Assembly: GCF_900109355.1 (NCBI RefSeq)
Contig: NZ_FOBF01000030.1
Span: 1 to 64,000 of the forward strand
Direction: 5' to 3'
DNA length: 64,000 nt
Source of the DNA: Nonomuraea pusilla
GTDB taxonomy: Bacteria; Actinomycetota; Actinomycetes; Streptosporangiales; Streptosporangiaceae
Part shown: positions 32,740 to 41,903 of the stretch, piece after piece
How the letters are laid out: the number at the start of each line of letters is the position of its first letter
How positions within the stretch are numbered: position 1 is the stretch's first letter
Translations under genes and position numbers: made by a program
Notes under the pieces: generated by a model
What the model was told of the DNA's origin: nothing
Database searches by the model: none
What the model saw: only the letters and a program-made list of their open reading frames with translations

Positions 32740-33606
32740 ATGGTCCGACGGATGCTCGTCCTGCTCGCCGCGGCCGCCCTGGCGCTCGGCCTGACCGGCC
32801 CGGCCCGCGCCGTGCAGGGCGAGGTGTACGTGGCGCTCGGCGACTCGGCCGCCGCAGGCCCGCTCGTGCCCGACCAGGTCGTGCCCGACCTCGGCTGCTG
32901 GCGCTCCGACCACAACTACGCGCACCTGACGGCCCGCGCGATCGGCGCCGCCGTCCTGCGCGACGTCACCTGCTCCGGCGCCAAGACCAAGGACATGTAC
33001 CAGTCGCAGAAGACCGACCTCGGCAGCGTCGCGCCGCAGTTCGACGCGCTCCGCGAGGACACGACGCTCGTCACCGTCCAGATCGGGGCGAACGACGTCG
33101 GGCTGACCGGCTTCATCGAGGACTGCCTGAACCTGCTCCCGCCGCCCGTCGGCGACCCCTGCAACGACGACTACGTGGTGGACGGGCAGGACAGCTGGCG
33201 GGTGAAGACCGACGCGCTGCGCCCGAAGCTGACCGCGCTGGCCGCCGACATCCGCGCCCGCGCGCCCCACGCCCGCGTCTTCCTGGTGGGCTACGCCACG
33301 TACGCGCCGCCGAACGGCTGCTACCCGACCGTCCCGATCATCAAGGCCGACGCCAACTACATCCGGGGCACGCTCATGTACTTCAACCAGATGCTGGCCG
33401 AGCAGGCCGCCGCGGCCGGGATCGGCTTCATCGACCTGCAGACGCCCAGCGTCGGGCACGACCCGTGCGCGAGTCCCGGCGTCCGCTGGATCGAGCCGTA
33501 CGTGCCCGCCTCCCCCGCCGCCCCGTTCCACCCGAACGGTCTCGGGATGAAGAACTTCGCCACGATCGTGACGGCCGCCGTCACGGGCGCGCTCTCGCAG
33601 ACCTGA
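32740..33606 (+). CDS. secreted SGNH/GDSL hydrolase
   Basis: A 288-residue exported esterase/lipase-like protein. Residues 1-24 form a signal peptide (ARA). Block I is ALGDSAAAGP (Ser near 36), block III IGANDVG near 112, and block V the Asp/His region IEPYV then FHPNGLGMKN near 265 (His is the likely base). Six Cys suggest disulfides, typical of the streptomycete lipase subgroup. Start AAGGAGT-CCCC-ATG. The last 26 bp overlap the end of the convergent PucR gene. It may hydrolyse esters of lipids or polysaccharides outside the cell. Confidence 0.9.
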   Translation: MVRRMLVLLAAAALALGLTGPARAVQGEVYVALGDSAAAGPLVPDQVVPDLGCWRSDHNYAHLTARAIGAAVLRDVTCSGAKTKDMYQSQKTDLGSVAPQFDALREDTTLVTVQIGANDVGLTGFIEDCLNLLPPPVGDPCNDDYVVDGQDSWRVKTDALRPKLTALAADIRARAPHARVFLVGYATYAPPNGCYPTVPIIKADANYIRGTLMYFNQMLAEQAAAAGIGFIDLQTPSVGHDPCASPGVRWIEPYVPASPAAPFHPNGLGMKNFATIVTAAVTGALSQT

Positions 33607-34804
33607 GCCTGCGCGCGGCCAGCGCCGCCCCGATCCGCTGCAGGTGCGCCGGGTCCAGCGGGTCGAGCCCGGTGAGGGCGACGGCCCTGCGCAGCCGGTA
33701 GTCCACGGTGTTCGGGTGGACGTGCAGCACCTCCGCCGCCCGCCGCCGGTCCAGGCCGGTGTCGAGGTACACCTTCAGCGTCCTCAGCAGGTCGGGGTTG
33801 TCCAGCAGCGGGTCGAGCAGCCCGGCGAGCGCGTCCGTCGCGGCGCTCGACCTGCTGAGCTGGTACTCCAGCAGTACGTCCACCAGCCGGTACGCGCCGG
33901 GCGGGCGCTCGAACAGCCTGGCCACCTCCAGCACCTCCTCCGCCAGCCGGGCCGCGGCCGGCACGGCCTCGGGCGCCGCGGGCTCGGCGGCGAGCCACAC
34001 CGGGGCTCCCGCGGCCTGCGTGACGCGGGCGGCCAGCTCCTCGACGGCGCACCGGTCGGGGTCGGCGCCGGGCAGCGGCACCAGCGCGAGCCCCCCGGCG
34101 GTGTCGAGCACGGACAGCACCTGCTCGGCGGCCTGCCGCTGGAGCGCCCTCCTGATCCTGTTCAGCTTGCGGCGTCCCGCGATCCGGCCGCCGTCCGGCT
34201 GCTCGCGGGGGTGCTCGTCGGGGTGCGGGCCGACGGCGAGGGCCACGACGAGGTAGCGCGGCGCGAGCCGCACCCCGGCGAGCGCCGCCCGGTCGCCGCC
34301 GAGCAGCGCCGACACGGTCGCGTGCATGGCGTGCTGCTCGTGGCTCAGCACGCCCTCGCGCTCCTCCAGGTACGCGGCGCTGACCGAGACGGTGACGGCC
34401 TCCAGGTAGGCCAGGACGATCGTGTGCGCGGCGAGGACGTCGTCGAGGTCGGCGGGGGTGGCGGCGGCGAACAGGTGCTCCCACACGCGGCGTGCGCCGA
34501 GGTGGTAGGCGGCGAGCAGCGCCTCCAGCGGCACCCCCTCCTGGGCGCGTCTGGCCGCAGACGCGCGCACGGGCGCGAGCTCGGCCCCGGTGGGCGGGCG
34601 GCCGTCGCGGAACATGCGGCCGATCAGCCGCAGGTTGTGCTCGGTGATGCCGGTGATGTCGCCGTCGAGCTCCTCCTGGGGCAGCCTGCGGTAGAGGGGG
34701 ATCTCGTCGGCGAAGCCGCGGACGAGCTGCCGGGCCAGGCGGGTGGTCTGGCGTTCGAGCAACTCGTGCACGGGACACCCGGCCAGGGTGAGGGCGCGGA
34801 CCAC
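33581..34804 (-). CDS. PucR-family transcriptional regulator
   Basis: A 407-residue regulator. The middle holds a GGDEF-like CdaR/PucR sensor region (LVVALAVGPHPDEHP near 190-205). The C-terminal HTH_30 (about 340-395) reads LLDNPDLLRTLKVYLDTGLD, then RRRAAEVLHVHPNTVDYRLR, the diagnostic PucR ending. The GTG at 34804 is preferred because GGGAGGG is 7 nt upstream and the preceding stretch is AT-richer; an earlier GTG (34888) would add 28 non-conserved residues. The stop overlaps the SGNH hydrolase by 26 bp on the opposite strand. The target is unknown; PucR proteins often control nitrogen or amino-acid use. Confidence 0.88.
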   Translation of the reverse strand: MVRALTLAGCPVHELLERQTTRLARQLVRGFADEIPLYRRLPQEELDGDITGITEHNLRLIGRMFRDGRPPTGAELAPVRASAARRAQEGVPLEALLAAYHLGARRVWEHLFAAATPADLDDVLAAHTIVLAYLEAVTVSVSAAYLEEREGVLSHEQHAMHATVSALLGGDRAALAGVRLAPRYLVVALAVGPHPDEHPREQPDGGRIAGRRKLNRIRRALQRQAAEQVLSVLDTAGGLALVPLPGADPDRCAVEELAARVTQAAGAPVWLAAEPAAPEAVPAAARLAEEVLEVARLFERPPGAYRLVDVLLEYQLSRSSAATDALAGLLDPLLDNPDLLRTLKVYLDTGLDRRRAAEVLHVHPNTVDYRLRRAVALTGLDPLDPAHLQRIGAALAARRLRSARARP

Positions 34805-35028
34805 GCTCGAACCCTCCCAAACAGGACACCGTTCCGCAACGAACTCCACCCACCCGGCATCCCCGCCCGGGAAGTGCCGTCCGGACACGAGGCCGGGGTT
34901 CGGGGGAAGCAGGGGCCGGGGTGCGGGTGGCGGGGAGGGGCGCCGGCACCGGGGAGGCGCGGACCGGGCGCAGGGGCGGAGGTTCGGGGAGGCGCGGGGG
35001 TGGCCGGGCCTTCTATGATGCGCGGCAT

Positions 35029-36351
35029 ATGGGGAGAAACGTCAGGCTTGTGCTGCTGAGGACCGCGAGGCCGCTGATCGTCGCGGCGGCGGTCCTGGCC
35101 GGCGTGCGCGCGCCCGGCCCGCGCGGGCTCGTCTCCCGGGTGCTGGAGCAGGTGGCCGTCCACGCCGCCCTGACCGCGCTGATCGGCGCCGCCTACTTCG
35201 GCATCATCGCGGCGGGCCGCTGGTCGCAGCCGTGGCTCGGCTCCGACCTGAGCCGCTGGTGGGGGCTCGCTGCCGCGCTCGCCGCGGGCGCGCTCTTCCA
35301 TCCCTTGCGCCTGCGCCTGCGCGAGGCGGCGAGCCGCCTGTTCGGCACCTGGCACGACCCGTACCGGCTGGCCGACCTGGTGAGCCGGACGGTGCAGGAG
35401 GCGGAGGGCCCCGTGGAGGCGCTGGCGTCGGCGGCGTCGTGGGTGCGGCGCGCGCTGGGGGCGCGTGGCGTGGCCGTGGAGGTACCGCTGCCCGGCGGCC
35501 GGACGCGTACCGTCGTGGACGGCGAGGTCCCCGCCCAGGACCCCGGCGACGGCCCCGCCGACGACGGCGGGCACGCGGCGGTGCCGCTGGTCTGGCACGG
35601 CCGGCACGTCGGGCTCCTGCTCGTCAGGGGCGAACCGCGCGACGCCGGCCTGCTGGACATCCTCGCCAGGCAGCTCGCCGAGGTGGCCCACGCGGTACGC
35701 CTCAGCGCCGACCTGCAGCGCTCCCGTGAGCGCATGCTCGTCACCAGGGAGGAGGAGCGGCACCGGCTGCGCCGCGACCTCCACGACGGCCTCGGCCCGA
35801 CCCTCACCAGCCTCGCCATGAGCGTCGACGAGGCGCGACTCACCCTCGCCCGCGACCCGGACGCCGCCGAGACCCTGCTCAGCAGGGCCCGCAGGCAGAT
35901 GACGGAGGCCGTCATGGACGTCAGGAACCTCGTCTACGGCCTGCGGCCACCCGGGTTGGACCGTTCCCAGCTGGACGAGCTGGGCCTGGAGGGCGCGCTG
36001 CGGACGCTGGCCGCCGCGCCGGGGCCCCGGGTGGACGTCGTGGCGACGGGCGCGCCCGCCGAGGTGCCCGCCGCCGTGGAGGCGGCCGCGTACGAGATCG
36101 CCAGGGAGGCGCTGGCCAACGTCCGCAGGCACGCCCGCGCCACGACCGCCCTGGTGCGGCTGGAGCAGCGGGAGGACGCGCTCAGGCTCACCGTCTCCGA
36201 CGACGGCCTCGGCCTGCCCGAGCAGCGCCGCCAGGGGGCGGAGCTGATGCGGCAGCACGCCGAGCGGGCGGGCGGGGCCTGCGAGCTCGCGGTCAGGCCG
36301 GGCGGCGGCACCGAGGTGACCGCCCTCCTCCCTCTCGGAGCCCCCCGATGA
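35029..36351 (+). CDS. NarL-type sensor histidine kinase with degenerate ATP lid
   Basis: A 440-residue kinase-like protein. It has two to three membrane segments at the N-terminus (about residues 12-80), a GAF-like region (about 110-205), a HisKA_3 dimerisation domain with the phospho-acceptor His in RRDLHDGLGPTL (near 250), and a HATPase (about 330-435) with N box REALANVRRHA and G1 DDGLGLP. The G2 box is missing: the usual G-x-G-L becomes RQGAELMRQHAERAGG. Compared with the next kinase, the extra N-terminal membrane helices are absent. The ATG at 35029 lies 9 nt after TATGAT (35014-35019), so the mRNA may be leaderless. It overlaps the next kinase by 4 nt (ATGA). No response regulator is adjacent. 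Confidence 0.87.
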   Translation: MGRNVRLVLLRTARPLIVAAAVLAGVRAPGPRGLVSRVLEQVAVHAALTALIGAAYFGIIAAGRWSQPWLGSDLSRWWGLAAALAAGALFHPLRLRLREAASRLFGTWHDPYRLADLVSRTVQEAEGPVEALASAASWVRRALGARGVAVEVPLPGGRTRTVVDGEVPAQDPGDGPADDGGHAAVPLVWHGRHVGLLLVRGEPRDAGLLDILARQLAEVAHAVRLSADLQRSRERMLVTREEERHRLRRDLHDGLGPTLTSLAMSVDEARLTLARDPDAAETLLSRARRQMTEAVMDVRNLVYGLRPPGLDRSQLDELGLEGALRTLAAAPGPRVDVVATGAPAEVPAAVEAAAYEIAREALANVRRHARATTALVRLEQREDALRLTVSDDGLGLPEQRRQGAELMRQHAERAGGACELAVRPGGGTEVTALLPLGAPR

Positions 36352-38369
36352 CCGTTCCGTGCCCTCCCGCCGAACCCGTGGAGGCCGGGCCGTCGCCGCG
36401 GCGGTGGCGGGTCGCCGTCGCCGCCGCCTGGGCGGTCGCGGCGGCGGCGCTGGTCGCCACGCTCCTGGCCGCGTGGCTGTCGGCGCAGGTGCCGTGGGAC
36501 GTGGACGGCGACGGCGTCGACCCGATCGGCCTGATGTACCCGGCGGCCGGGGCGTTCCTCATCTCCCGGCGGCCCCGCCTGCTGTTCCCCTGGCTCATGT
36601 GGGGCACCGGCGTGGTCTGGGCGGCGTGGTCGCTGCTGTACTCCCTGTCCCACTGGACGGCGGCGTTCACGTCCGGCGTGCCCGTCTACATCGGGTGGCC
36701 GGCGCTGTGGCTGTGGCTGTGGGCGGTGCCGACGTTCAGCGCCGTCATGCCGCTGCTGTTCCCCGACGGGCGGCCGCCGTCCAGGCGGTGGCGTCTCGTC
36801 CTGTACGCCGACCTCACGCTCATGGTGGGCCACTCGCTGATGCTCGGGCTGGCCCCCGACCCGTCGTTCGAGCTGGGCGTGCCGATGGACAACCCGTTCG
36901 GGGTGGCGGCGCTCGGCACGATCCCGCAGACGGTGGAGTCGTGGATCGCCCTGCCGATGCTCGCGCTGTCCGTGCTCGGCGTGGTCTCGCTCGGCTTCAG
37001 GTACCGGGCCGCCGCGCCGGAGGTGCGCCGCCAGATCGCCTGGTACTTCTACGCGATGGTGATCTACGTGGCGTTCTGGGCGGTCAGTAGCGGGGACGAC
37101 CCGGTGATGGCGTTCCTGCGCGTGTTCCTCGCGGGCGGCATCCCCATCGCCGTGATCGCCTCGGTGCTGCGCCACCAGCTCTACGGCATCAGGCTCATCC
37201 TCAACCGCACCCTCGTGTACGGCTCGCTGGCGCTCGTCATGGGCGTCACGTACTCGGTGCTCATCTGGGCGGGCAGCAGCTTCGCGGGCGACTACGGGGC
37301 GGTGGCCGGGCTGGCGGCGGCGATGGCGACGGGCGCGGTGTTCCACCCGGTGCGGCTGCGGCTGCAGCGGTCGGTCGACCGGCTGTTCGACGTGGAGCGC
37401 GACCCGTACAAGGCGGCCGACCTGCTGAGCCGGGCCGTGCAGCGGGCGGGCGACCCCGCGGAGGCGCTGGCGGAGGCGATCTCGCTGGTGCGGGCGGCGT
37501 TCGGCGCGCGCGGCGCGGCGGTCGAGGTGTGGGGCGAGCCCGCGTTGTCGTTCACGGACGGCGCGCTGGGCCACCGGATGCGGGCGGTCGAACTGCTCTG
37601 GCACGGCGAGCGGGTGGGCCGGCTGCTGCTCGCCGGCGCCCGCCCCGCCAGGGAGCAGCAGGCCGTCATGGCCAAGCACCTGGCCGAGCTGGCCCACGCC
37701 GTACGGCTCAGCACCGACCTGCGCCAGTCGCGCGAGCGCATCAGCGCCACCAGGGACGAGGAGCGGCGCAGGCTCGGCAGGGAGCTGCACGACGGGCTCG
37801 GTCCCGCCCTGACCAGCGTCACGATGACGCTGGACGAGGCGCGGCGGCGGCTGGAGCGCGACCCGGGGTCGGCGGGCGAGCTGCTGGCCCGGGTGCGGGA
37901 GGAGATGACGGGCACGCTGGTGTCGGTGCGCGAGCTGGTGTACGGGCTGCGCCCGCCCGTCCTGGACGAGCTCGGCCTCGCGGGGGCGCTGCGCGCGTTC
38001 GGCGCGGGGCCGGGGCCGCGGGTCGAGGTGCGGGTGGACGGCTCGCTCGACGGGCTGCCCGCCGGGGTGGAGATGGCGGCGTACCGGATCGCGCAGGAGG
38101 CGCTGACGAACGCGCGCCGCCACGCGGGGGCGGCGTCGGTGGTGGTGGCCTTCCTGCGGGAGGCGGAGGCGCTGCGGCTGACCGTGGCGGACGACGGGAA
38201 GGGCCTGCCCGACGCGCCGTCGCCGGGGGTGGGGCTGACGTCGATGCGGGAGCGCGCCGCCGAGATCGGGGGCGCCTGCGAGATCGCCCCGCGTCCCGGC
38301 GGCGGCACCGAGGTGAGCGCCCGGCTCCCCCTGCCGCCGCTCGACCCGCCGCCCGCCGCGTCGCCCTGA
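36348..38369 (+). CDS. NarL-type sensor histidine kinase
   Basis: A 673-residue kinase with eight or so membrane segments in the first 325 residues, a GAF-like region (about 345-445), HisKA_3 with the His in GRELHDGLGPAL (near 478), and an intact HATPase (N box QEALTNARRHAG, G1 DDGKGLP, G2 GVGLTSMRERAAEIGG). It starts inside the stop codon of the upstream kinase, so the two are coupled and likely form a complex. The signal and the response regulator are not apparent; the nearest regulator (41.2 kb) is paired with a third kinase of the same architecture and might serve all three. Confidence 0.9.
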   Translation: MTVPCPPAEPVEAGPSPRRWRVAVAAAWAVAAAALVATLLAAWLSAQVPWDVDGDGVDPIGLMYPAAGAFLISRRPRLLFPWLMWGTGVVWAAWSLLYSLSHWTAAFTSGVPVYIGWPALWLWLWAVPTFSAVMPLLFPDGRPPSRRWRLVLYADLTLMVGHSLMLGLAPDPSFELGVPMDNPFGVAALGTIPQTVESWIALPMLALSVLGVVSLGFRYRAAAPEVRRQIAWYFYAMVIYVAFWAVSSGDDPVMAFLRVFLAGGIPIAVIASVLRHQLYGIRLILNRTLVYGSLALVMGVTYSVLIWAGSSFAGDYGAVAGLAAAMATGAVFHPVRLRLQRSVDRLFDVERDPYKAADLLSRAVQRAGDPAEALAEAISLVRAAFGARGAAVEVWGEPALSFTDGALGHRMRAVELLWHGERVGRLLLAGARPAREQQAVMAKHLAELAHAVRLSTDLRQSRERISATRDEERRRLGRELHDGLGPALTSVTMTLDEARRRLERDPGSAGELLARVREEMTGTLVSVRELVYGLRPPVLDELGLAGALRAFGAGPGPRVEVRVDGSLDGLPAGVEMAAYRIAQEALTNARRHAGAASVVVAFLREAEALRLTVADDGKGLPDAPSPGVGLTSMRERAAEIGGACEIAPRPGGGTEVSARLPLPPLDPPPAASP

Positions 38370-38375
38370 GGCCGG

Positions 38376-39032
38376 TCAGTCCTGGGCGGGGAGGACGAGG
38401 TGGGGGCGCAGGGCGAGGAGCAGGCCGAGCGTGGCGTACCCGATGACCAGGTGGACGCCGCCGACCCAGCGGCCGGCCTGGTCGCCGAGGGCGATGAACG
38501 TCGGCACCGTCACGACGGCCCAGCTCTCGGCGATCAGCGGCCACCAGCGCAGCCGGCCGCGCCAGCGCCCGGCGAACGCCAGCTTGACGCCGATCACCAT
38601 CATGCCGAGCATGGACAGCGGCCAGAAGACGTCGAGCACCTGCATCACCGCGATGTCCTGCAGGTCCTCGGGCATGGTGCCGTGCACCACCGAGTAGAGG
38701 CTCGCCAGCGTGAGCAGCACCAGCTCGACGCGGAGCATGATCCGCGCGGCCCGCGACCCTCCGGTGGCCAGGGTGCGCGTCTGCACGGCCAGCAGCGCGA
38801 ACACGCCGATCTGGAAGGCGAACCCGGTCAGGTCGTCGACCCGTTCCTTCCAACCGGTGTTGTGGGTGCCGACCACGAAGATGCTCGTGGCCCAGACGAG
38901 CGTGCCGGCAGCGAGCGTCGCGCCGAGCCTGCGCACGGTGGCGGCGCTGATCGAGGGCGTCCGCGGCTCGGGGGTTCCCGCGGGCACGTCGGTGCGGGCC
39001 CTGGCCGGGGTGGTGCTGATGCGGGGGTCCAT
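38376..39032 (-). CDS. membrane protein of unknown function
   Basis: A 218-residue protein. About 30 polar N-terminal residues are followed by five or six hydrophobic segments (about residues 38-58, 68-85, 98-115, 130-150, 160-180 and 185-205). I do not recognise the family. The ATG at 39032 follows AAAGGA by 8 nt. It is divergent from the kinase/response-regulator pair across 128 bp that contains a perfect GGGAC-N4-GTCCC palindrome 79 bp from its start, so it may be a regulon member. Its stop is 7 bp from the convergent kinase stop. Confidence 0.72.
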   Translation of the reverse strand: MDPRISTTPARARTDVPAGTPEPRTPSISAATVRRLGATLAAGTLVWATSIFVVGTHNTGWKERVDDLTGFAFQIGVFALLAVQTRTLATGGSRAARIMLRVELVLLTLASLYSVVHGTMPEDLQDIAVMQVLDVFWPLSMLGMMVIGVKLAFAGRWRGRLRWWPLIAESWAVVTVPTFIALGDQAGRWVGGVHLVIGYATLGLLLALRPHLVLPAQD

Positions 39033-39110
39033 GGTGGTCCTTTCTGTGCTGCGTCCCAGGCTGTCGGCGGCGGGCCCCGGGACGGCAGAGCCCGGTGTCC
39101 CGTTCACGGC

Positions 39111-39124
39111 GGGACAGCCGTCCC
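39111..39124. promoter_or_regulatory. perfect DosR-like box between divergent genes
   Basis: GGGACAGCCGTCCC is a perfect GGGAC-N4-GTCCC palindrome, 79 bp upstream of the membrane protein and 37 bp upstream of the kinase GTG. Extra GGGAC and GTCCC half-sites flank it (around 39079, 39098 and 39125). It is placed to control either or both genes. Confidence 0.6.
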
Positions 39125-39160
39125 GGGACGTGGGGACGCCCCATCGGGTGTAATGCCTGC

Positions 39161-41197
39161 GTGAAACATGCGGATCGTGGCCTTTTGCCCGGTGTGCTGA
39201 TGGTGGTCGGCGTGGCCCTCGCCGCCACCGCCGTCGCCGTGGACGTGCGGTGCGCGGCCGTGCACGTCCCCCCTGCCGCCGAACTGGAGGCCGGCTGGCC
39301 GTCGGCACTGGCCGGGCTCGCGCAGCTCGTGCCCGGCACGCTGCTGCTGCGCCGCCTGCCGCGCCACCCGGTCGCCTGGGCGCTGACCGGGTTCGGGCTG
39401 CTGTGGCTCGCCAACGGGTTCGCCGAGAGCTGGTCGACGTACGCCCTCTACGCCGACCCGGGCGCCCCCGGCGCCGCCGCGGCGTACTGGTTCTACTCCC
39501 GCCTCGGCGCGGCGCTGCTGCTCGGGCTGCCGCTGCTGATCCTGCTGTTCCCCGACGGGCGGCTGCCCCGCGCCCCGCTGTGGCGCCGCCTGTCCGTCGC
39601 CAGCCTCGTGCTCACCGGGCTGCTGCCCGCGCTGCTCGTCACCGCCCCCATGTCCGTGATGGAGCGCTACCACGGCGCCGCGCTGCCACCCGAGATCACC
39701 CGGCTCGGCCTGGACGCGTTCGCCGTGCCGCTCCCGTACGCCGCCTGGAAGCCCGCGCTCGACGTCGCGTACGCGGCGGTGCTGGTCAGCGTGGTGGTGC
39801 CGTTCGCCGTGCTGGTGCGCCGCTACCGGGCGGCCGGGCAGGAGCGGCGGGCGCAGATCCGCTGGCTGGTGTGGGCGGCGCTGGTGGACCTGCTGGTGCT
39901 GTTCACGCCGCTCACGCTGCCGCCGCAGGTGCCCGGGGTGCTGCTGGCCGTGGCCATCGCGCTGACCTGCGCCGCCGTCGTCGTGGCCGTCACCAAGTAC
40001 CGCCTGTACGACGTGGACCGGCTGCTGTCGGCCACCCTCGCGTACGGCGCGCTCGGCGCGGCCGTCGTGCTGGTGGACGTGGCGGTGTTCACCGTGGCCG
40101 GGAGCGTCCTGGGCGAGCGGGACTCCGCGCTGGCCGCCATCGCCATCGTCGCCGTCGTGTACGCGCCGCTGCGCACCTGGCTGTGGCGGCTGGCCAGGCG
40201 GCTGGTCCGCGGCACCGGCGGCGACCCGTACGCGGCCGTCTCGACCCTGGCCGAGCGGCTGGAGCTCGCCACCGACCCCGACCAGCAGCTCGTCGCCGTG
40301 GCGAGGACGCTGGCCGAGGCGTTCCGCCTGTCGTACGTGCGGGTGGAGATCGAGCGGCCCGGCGGCGAGCGGTCGGCGGTGGAGCGGGGGTCGCCGCGCG
40401 GGCCGCGGGTGTCGCTGCCGGTCGCCTACCGGGGGGAGACGGTGGGGCGGCTGGTGCTGTGCCGTACCGACCTGACCGATCGCGACCAGCGACTGCTGGG
40501 CGACCTGGTACGCCAGGCCGCGGCGGCGGCCAGGGCCAGCGAGCTGAGCACCGACCTGCAGCGCATCCGCGCCCGGCTGGTCATGGCCCGCGAGGAGGAG
40601 CGCCGCAGGCTCCGCCGCGACCTGCACGACGGGCTCGGCCCGAGCCTGGGCGCTGCGGCGCTGCGCATCGAGGCGGCCCGCAACCTGGCGGGCACCGACC
40701 CCGAGCAGGCCGACCGCATCCTGGAGCAGACGGCGGCCGAGGTCGCCGGCGTGCTGGCGGACGTGCGCAGGCTCGTGCACGACCTGCGCCCGCCCGCGCT
40801 GGACGAGCTGGGCGTGCTCGGCGCGATCGAGCAGCAGGCCGACAGGTTCCGCTCGCCCGCGCTGAAGGTGGCGGTGGACGGTGAAGGGCCGCTGGATATG
40901 CTGCCCGCGGCAGTGGAGGTGGCGGCGTACCGGATCGTGTCCGAGGCGCTGGCGAACGCCGCGCGGCACTCGGGCGCGGCGCGCTGCGCGATCAGGCTGA
41001 GCGTGCGCGAGGGGAGGCTCGACGTGGCGGTACGCGACGACGGCGCGGGCATCGGGCCCGACGTGGCGGCGGGCGTCGGCATGCTCTCGCTGCGCGAGCG
41101 CGCGACCGAGCTGGGCGGCGACTGCGCGGTGAGCTGCCCGCCGGAGGGCGGCACGCTCGTCACGGCCCGGCTGCCGCTGGAGGCCGCCGGTGCGTGA
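39161..41197 (+). CDS. NarL-type sensor histidine kinase
   Basis: A 678-residue kinase. Eight or so membrane segments occupy residues 10-340. A GAF-like region follows (about 375-480), then HisKA_3 with the His in RRDLHDGLGPSLG (near 495), and a complete HATPase (SEALANAARHSG, DDGAGIG, GVGMLSLRERATELGG). The GTG at 39161 is 7 nt after TGTAAT (39149-39154), compatible with a leaderless transcript; an upstream extension is open but crosses the DosR-like box. It overlaps the response regulator by 8 nt and forms a two-component system with it. Confidence 0.9.
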   Translation: MKHADRGLLPGVLMVVGVALAATAVAVDVRCAAVHVPPAAELEAGWPSALAGLAQLVPGTLLLRRLPRHPVAWALTGFGLLWLANGFAESWSTYALYADPGAPGAAAAYWFYSRLGAALLLGLPLLILLFPDGRLPRAPLWRRLSVASLVLTGLLPALLVTAPMSVMERYHGAALPPEITRLGLDAFAVPLPYAAWKPALDVAYAAVLVSVVVPFAVLVRRYRAAGQERRAQIRWLVWAALVDLLVLFTPLTLPPQVPGVLLAVAIALTCAAVVVAVTKYRLYDVDRLLSATLAYGALGAAVVLVDVAVFTVAGSVLGERDSALAAIAIVAVVYAPLRTWLWRLARRLVRGTGGDPYAAVSTLAERLELATDPDQQLVAVARTLAEAFRLSYVRVEIERPGGERSAVERGSPRGPRVSLPVAYRGETVGRLVLCRTDLTDRDQRLLGDLVRQAAAAARASELSTDLQRIRARLVMAREEERRRLRRDLHDGLGPSLGAAALRIEAARNLAGTDPEQADRILEQTAAEVAGVLADVRRLVHDLRPPALDELGVLGAIEQQADRFRSPALKVAVDGEGPLDMLPAAVEVAAYRIVSEALANAARHSGAARCAIRLSVREGRLDVAVRDDGAGIGPDVAAGVGMLSLRERATELGGDCAVSCPPEGGTLVTARLPLEAAGA

Positions 41198-41867
41198 GCA
41201 GCAGGGGCCCGAGCGGCAGGCGCCCGCGCGGCAGGTGCGGGTGGTCCTGGCCGACGACCATCCCGTCTACCGCGACGGGCTGGCGCTGCTGCTCGGCTCG
41301 ATCCCCGGCGTGGAGGTGTCGGGCACCGCCGCCGACGGCGCCCAGGCGGTCGCACTGGCCGGCGAGCTGCAGCCCGACGTGGTCGTCATGGACGTCCGCA
41401 TGCCCGGACTCGACGGCATCGAGGCCACCCGGCGCATCGTGGCCGACAGCCCGCACATCGGCGTGGTCGTCCTGACCATGTCGGAGGACGACGCCACGCT
41501 GTTCGCCGCCATGCGCGCCGGCGCCCGCGGCTACCTGCTCAAGGGCGCGGGACAGGCGGAGATCGTGCGCGCCATCACCGCCGTCGCGCACGGCGAGGCG
41601 ATCTTCGGCCCGGCCGTGGCCCGCCGCGTCGCCGACTTCTTCGCCGGGCCCGCCTCGGACGAGACGGTCTTCCCCCAGCTCACGCCGCGCGAACGGGAGA
41701 TACTCGCGCTGGTCGCCGCCGGGCGGTCGAACCAGCAGATCGCCTCGGCGCTGTTCCTGTCGCCGAAGACCGTGCGCAACAACGTGTCCAACATCTTCGC
41801 GAAACTGCACGTCGCCGACCGGGCGGAGGCCATCGTCCGGGCCAGGGAGGCGGGATTCGGCCGCTGA
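41190..41867 (+). CDS. NarL/FixJ-family response regulator
   Basis: A 225-residue regulator. The receiver (residues 15-135) has the acidic pair VLADDH, the phospho-acceptor Asp in VVMDVRMPG (near 67), Thr/Ser in VLTMSED and Lys in YLLKGA. The LuxR-type output (about 160-220) reads LTPREREILALVAAGRSNQQ, with recognition helix SPKTVRNNVSNIFAKL. The recognition helix resembles that of DosR (KTVKNYVS), conserving Lys and Asn at DNA-contact positions. The GTG start lies inside the kinase gene. With the box upstream of the kinase, autoregulation is plausible; control of the boxes at 0.6-8.4 kb is a hypothesis. Confidence 0.9.
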   Translation: MREQQGPERQAPARQVRVVLADDHPVYRDGLALLLGSIPGVEVSGTAADGAQAVALAGELQPDVVVMDVRMPGLDGIEATRRIVADSPHIGVVVLTMSEDDATLFAAMRAGARGYLLKGAGQAEIVRAITAVAHGEAIFGPAVARRVADFFAGPASDETVFPQLTPREREILALVAAGRSNQQIASALFLSPKTVRNNVSNIFAKLHVADRAEAIVRAREAGFGR

Positions 41868-41903
41868 GGTGAGCCGTTCGCCGCTCCCGTGCGTCAAAGG
41901 GAC

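Noticed and set aside
39161..41197. Third kinase as a DosS/DosT orthologue
   Set aside because: It has about eight membrane helices and one GAF-like region instead of the two soluble GAF domains of DosS/DosT; only a functional analogy is kept as a hypothesis.
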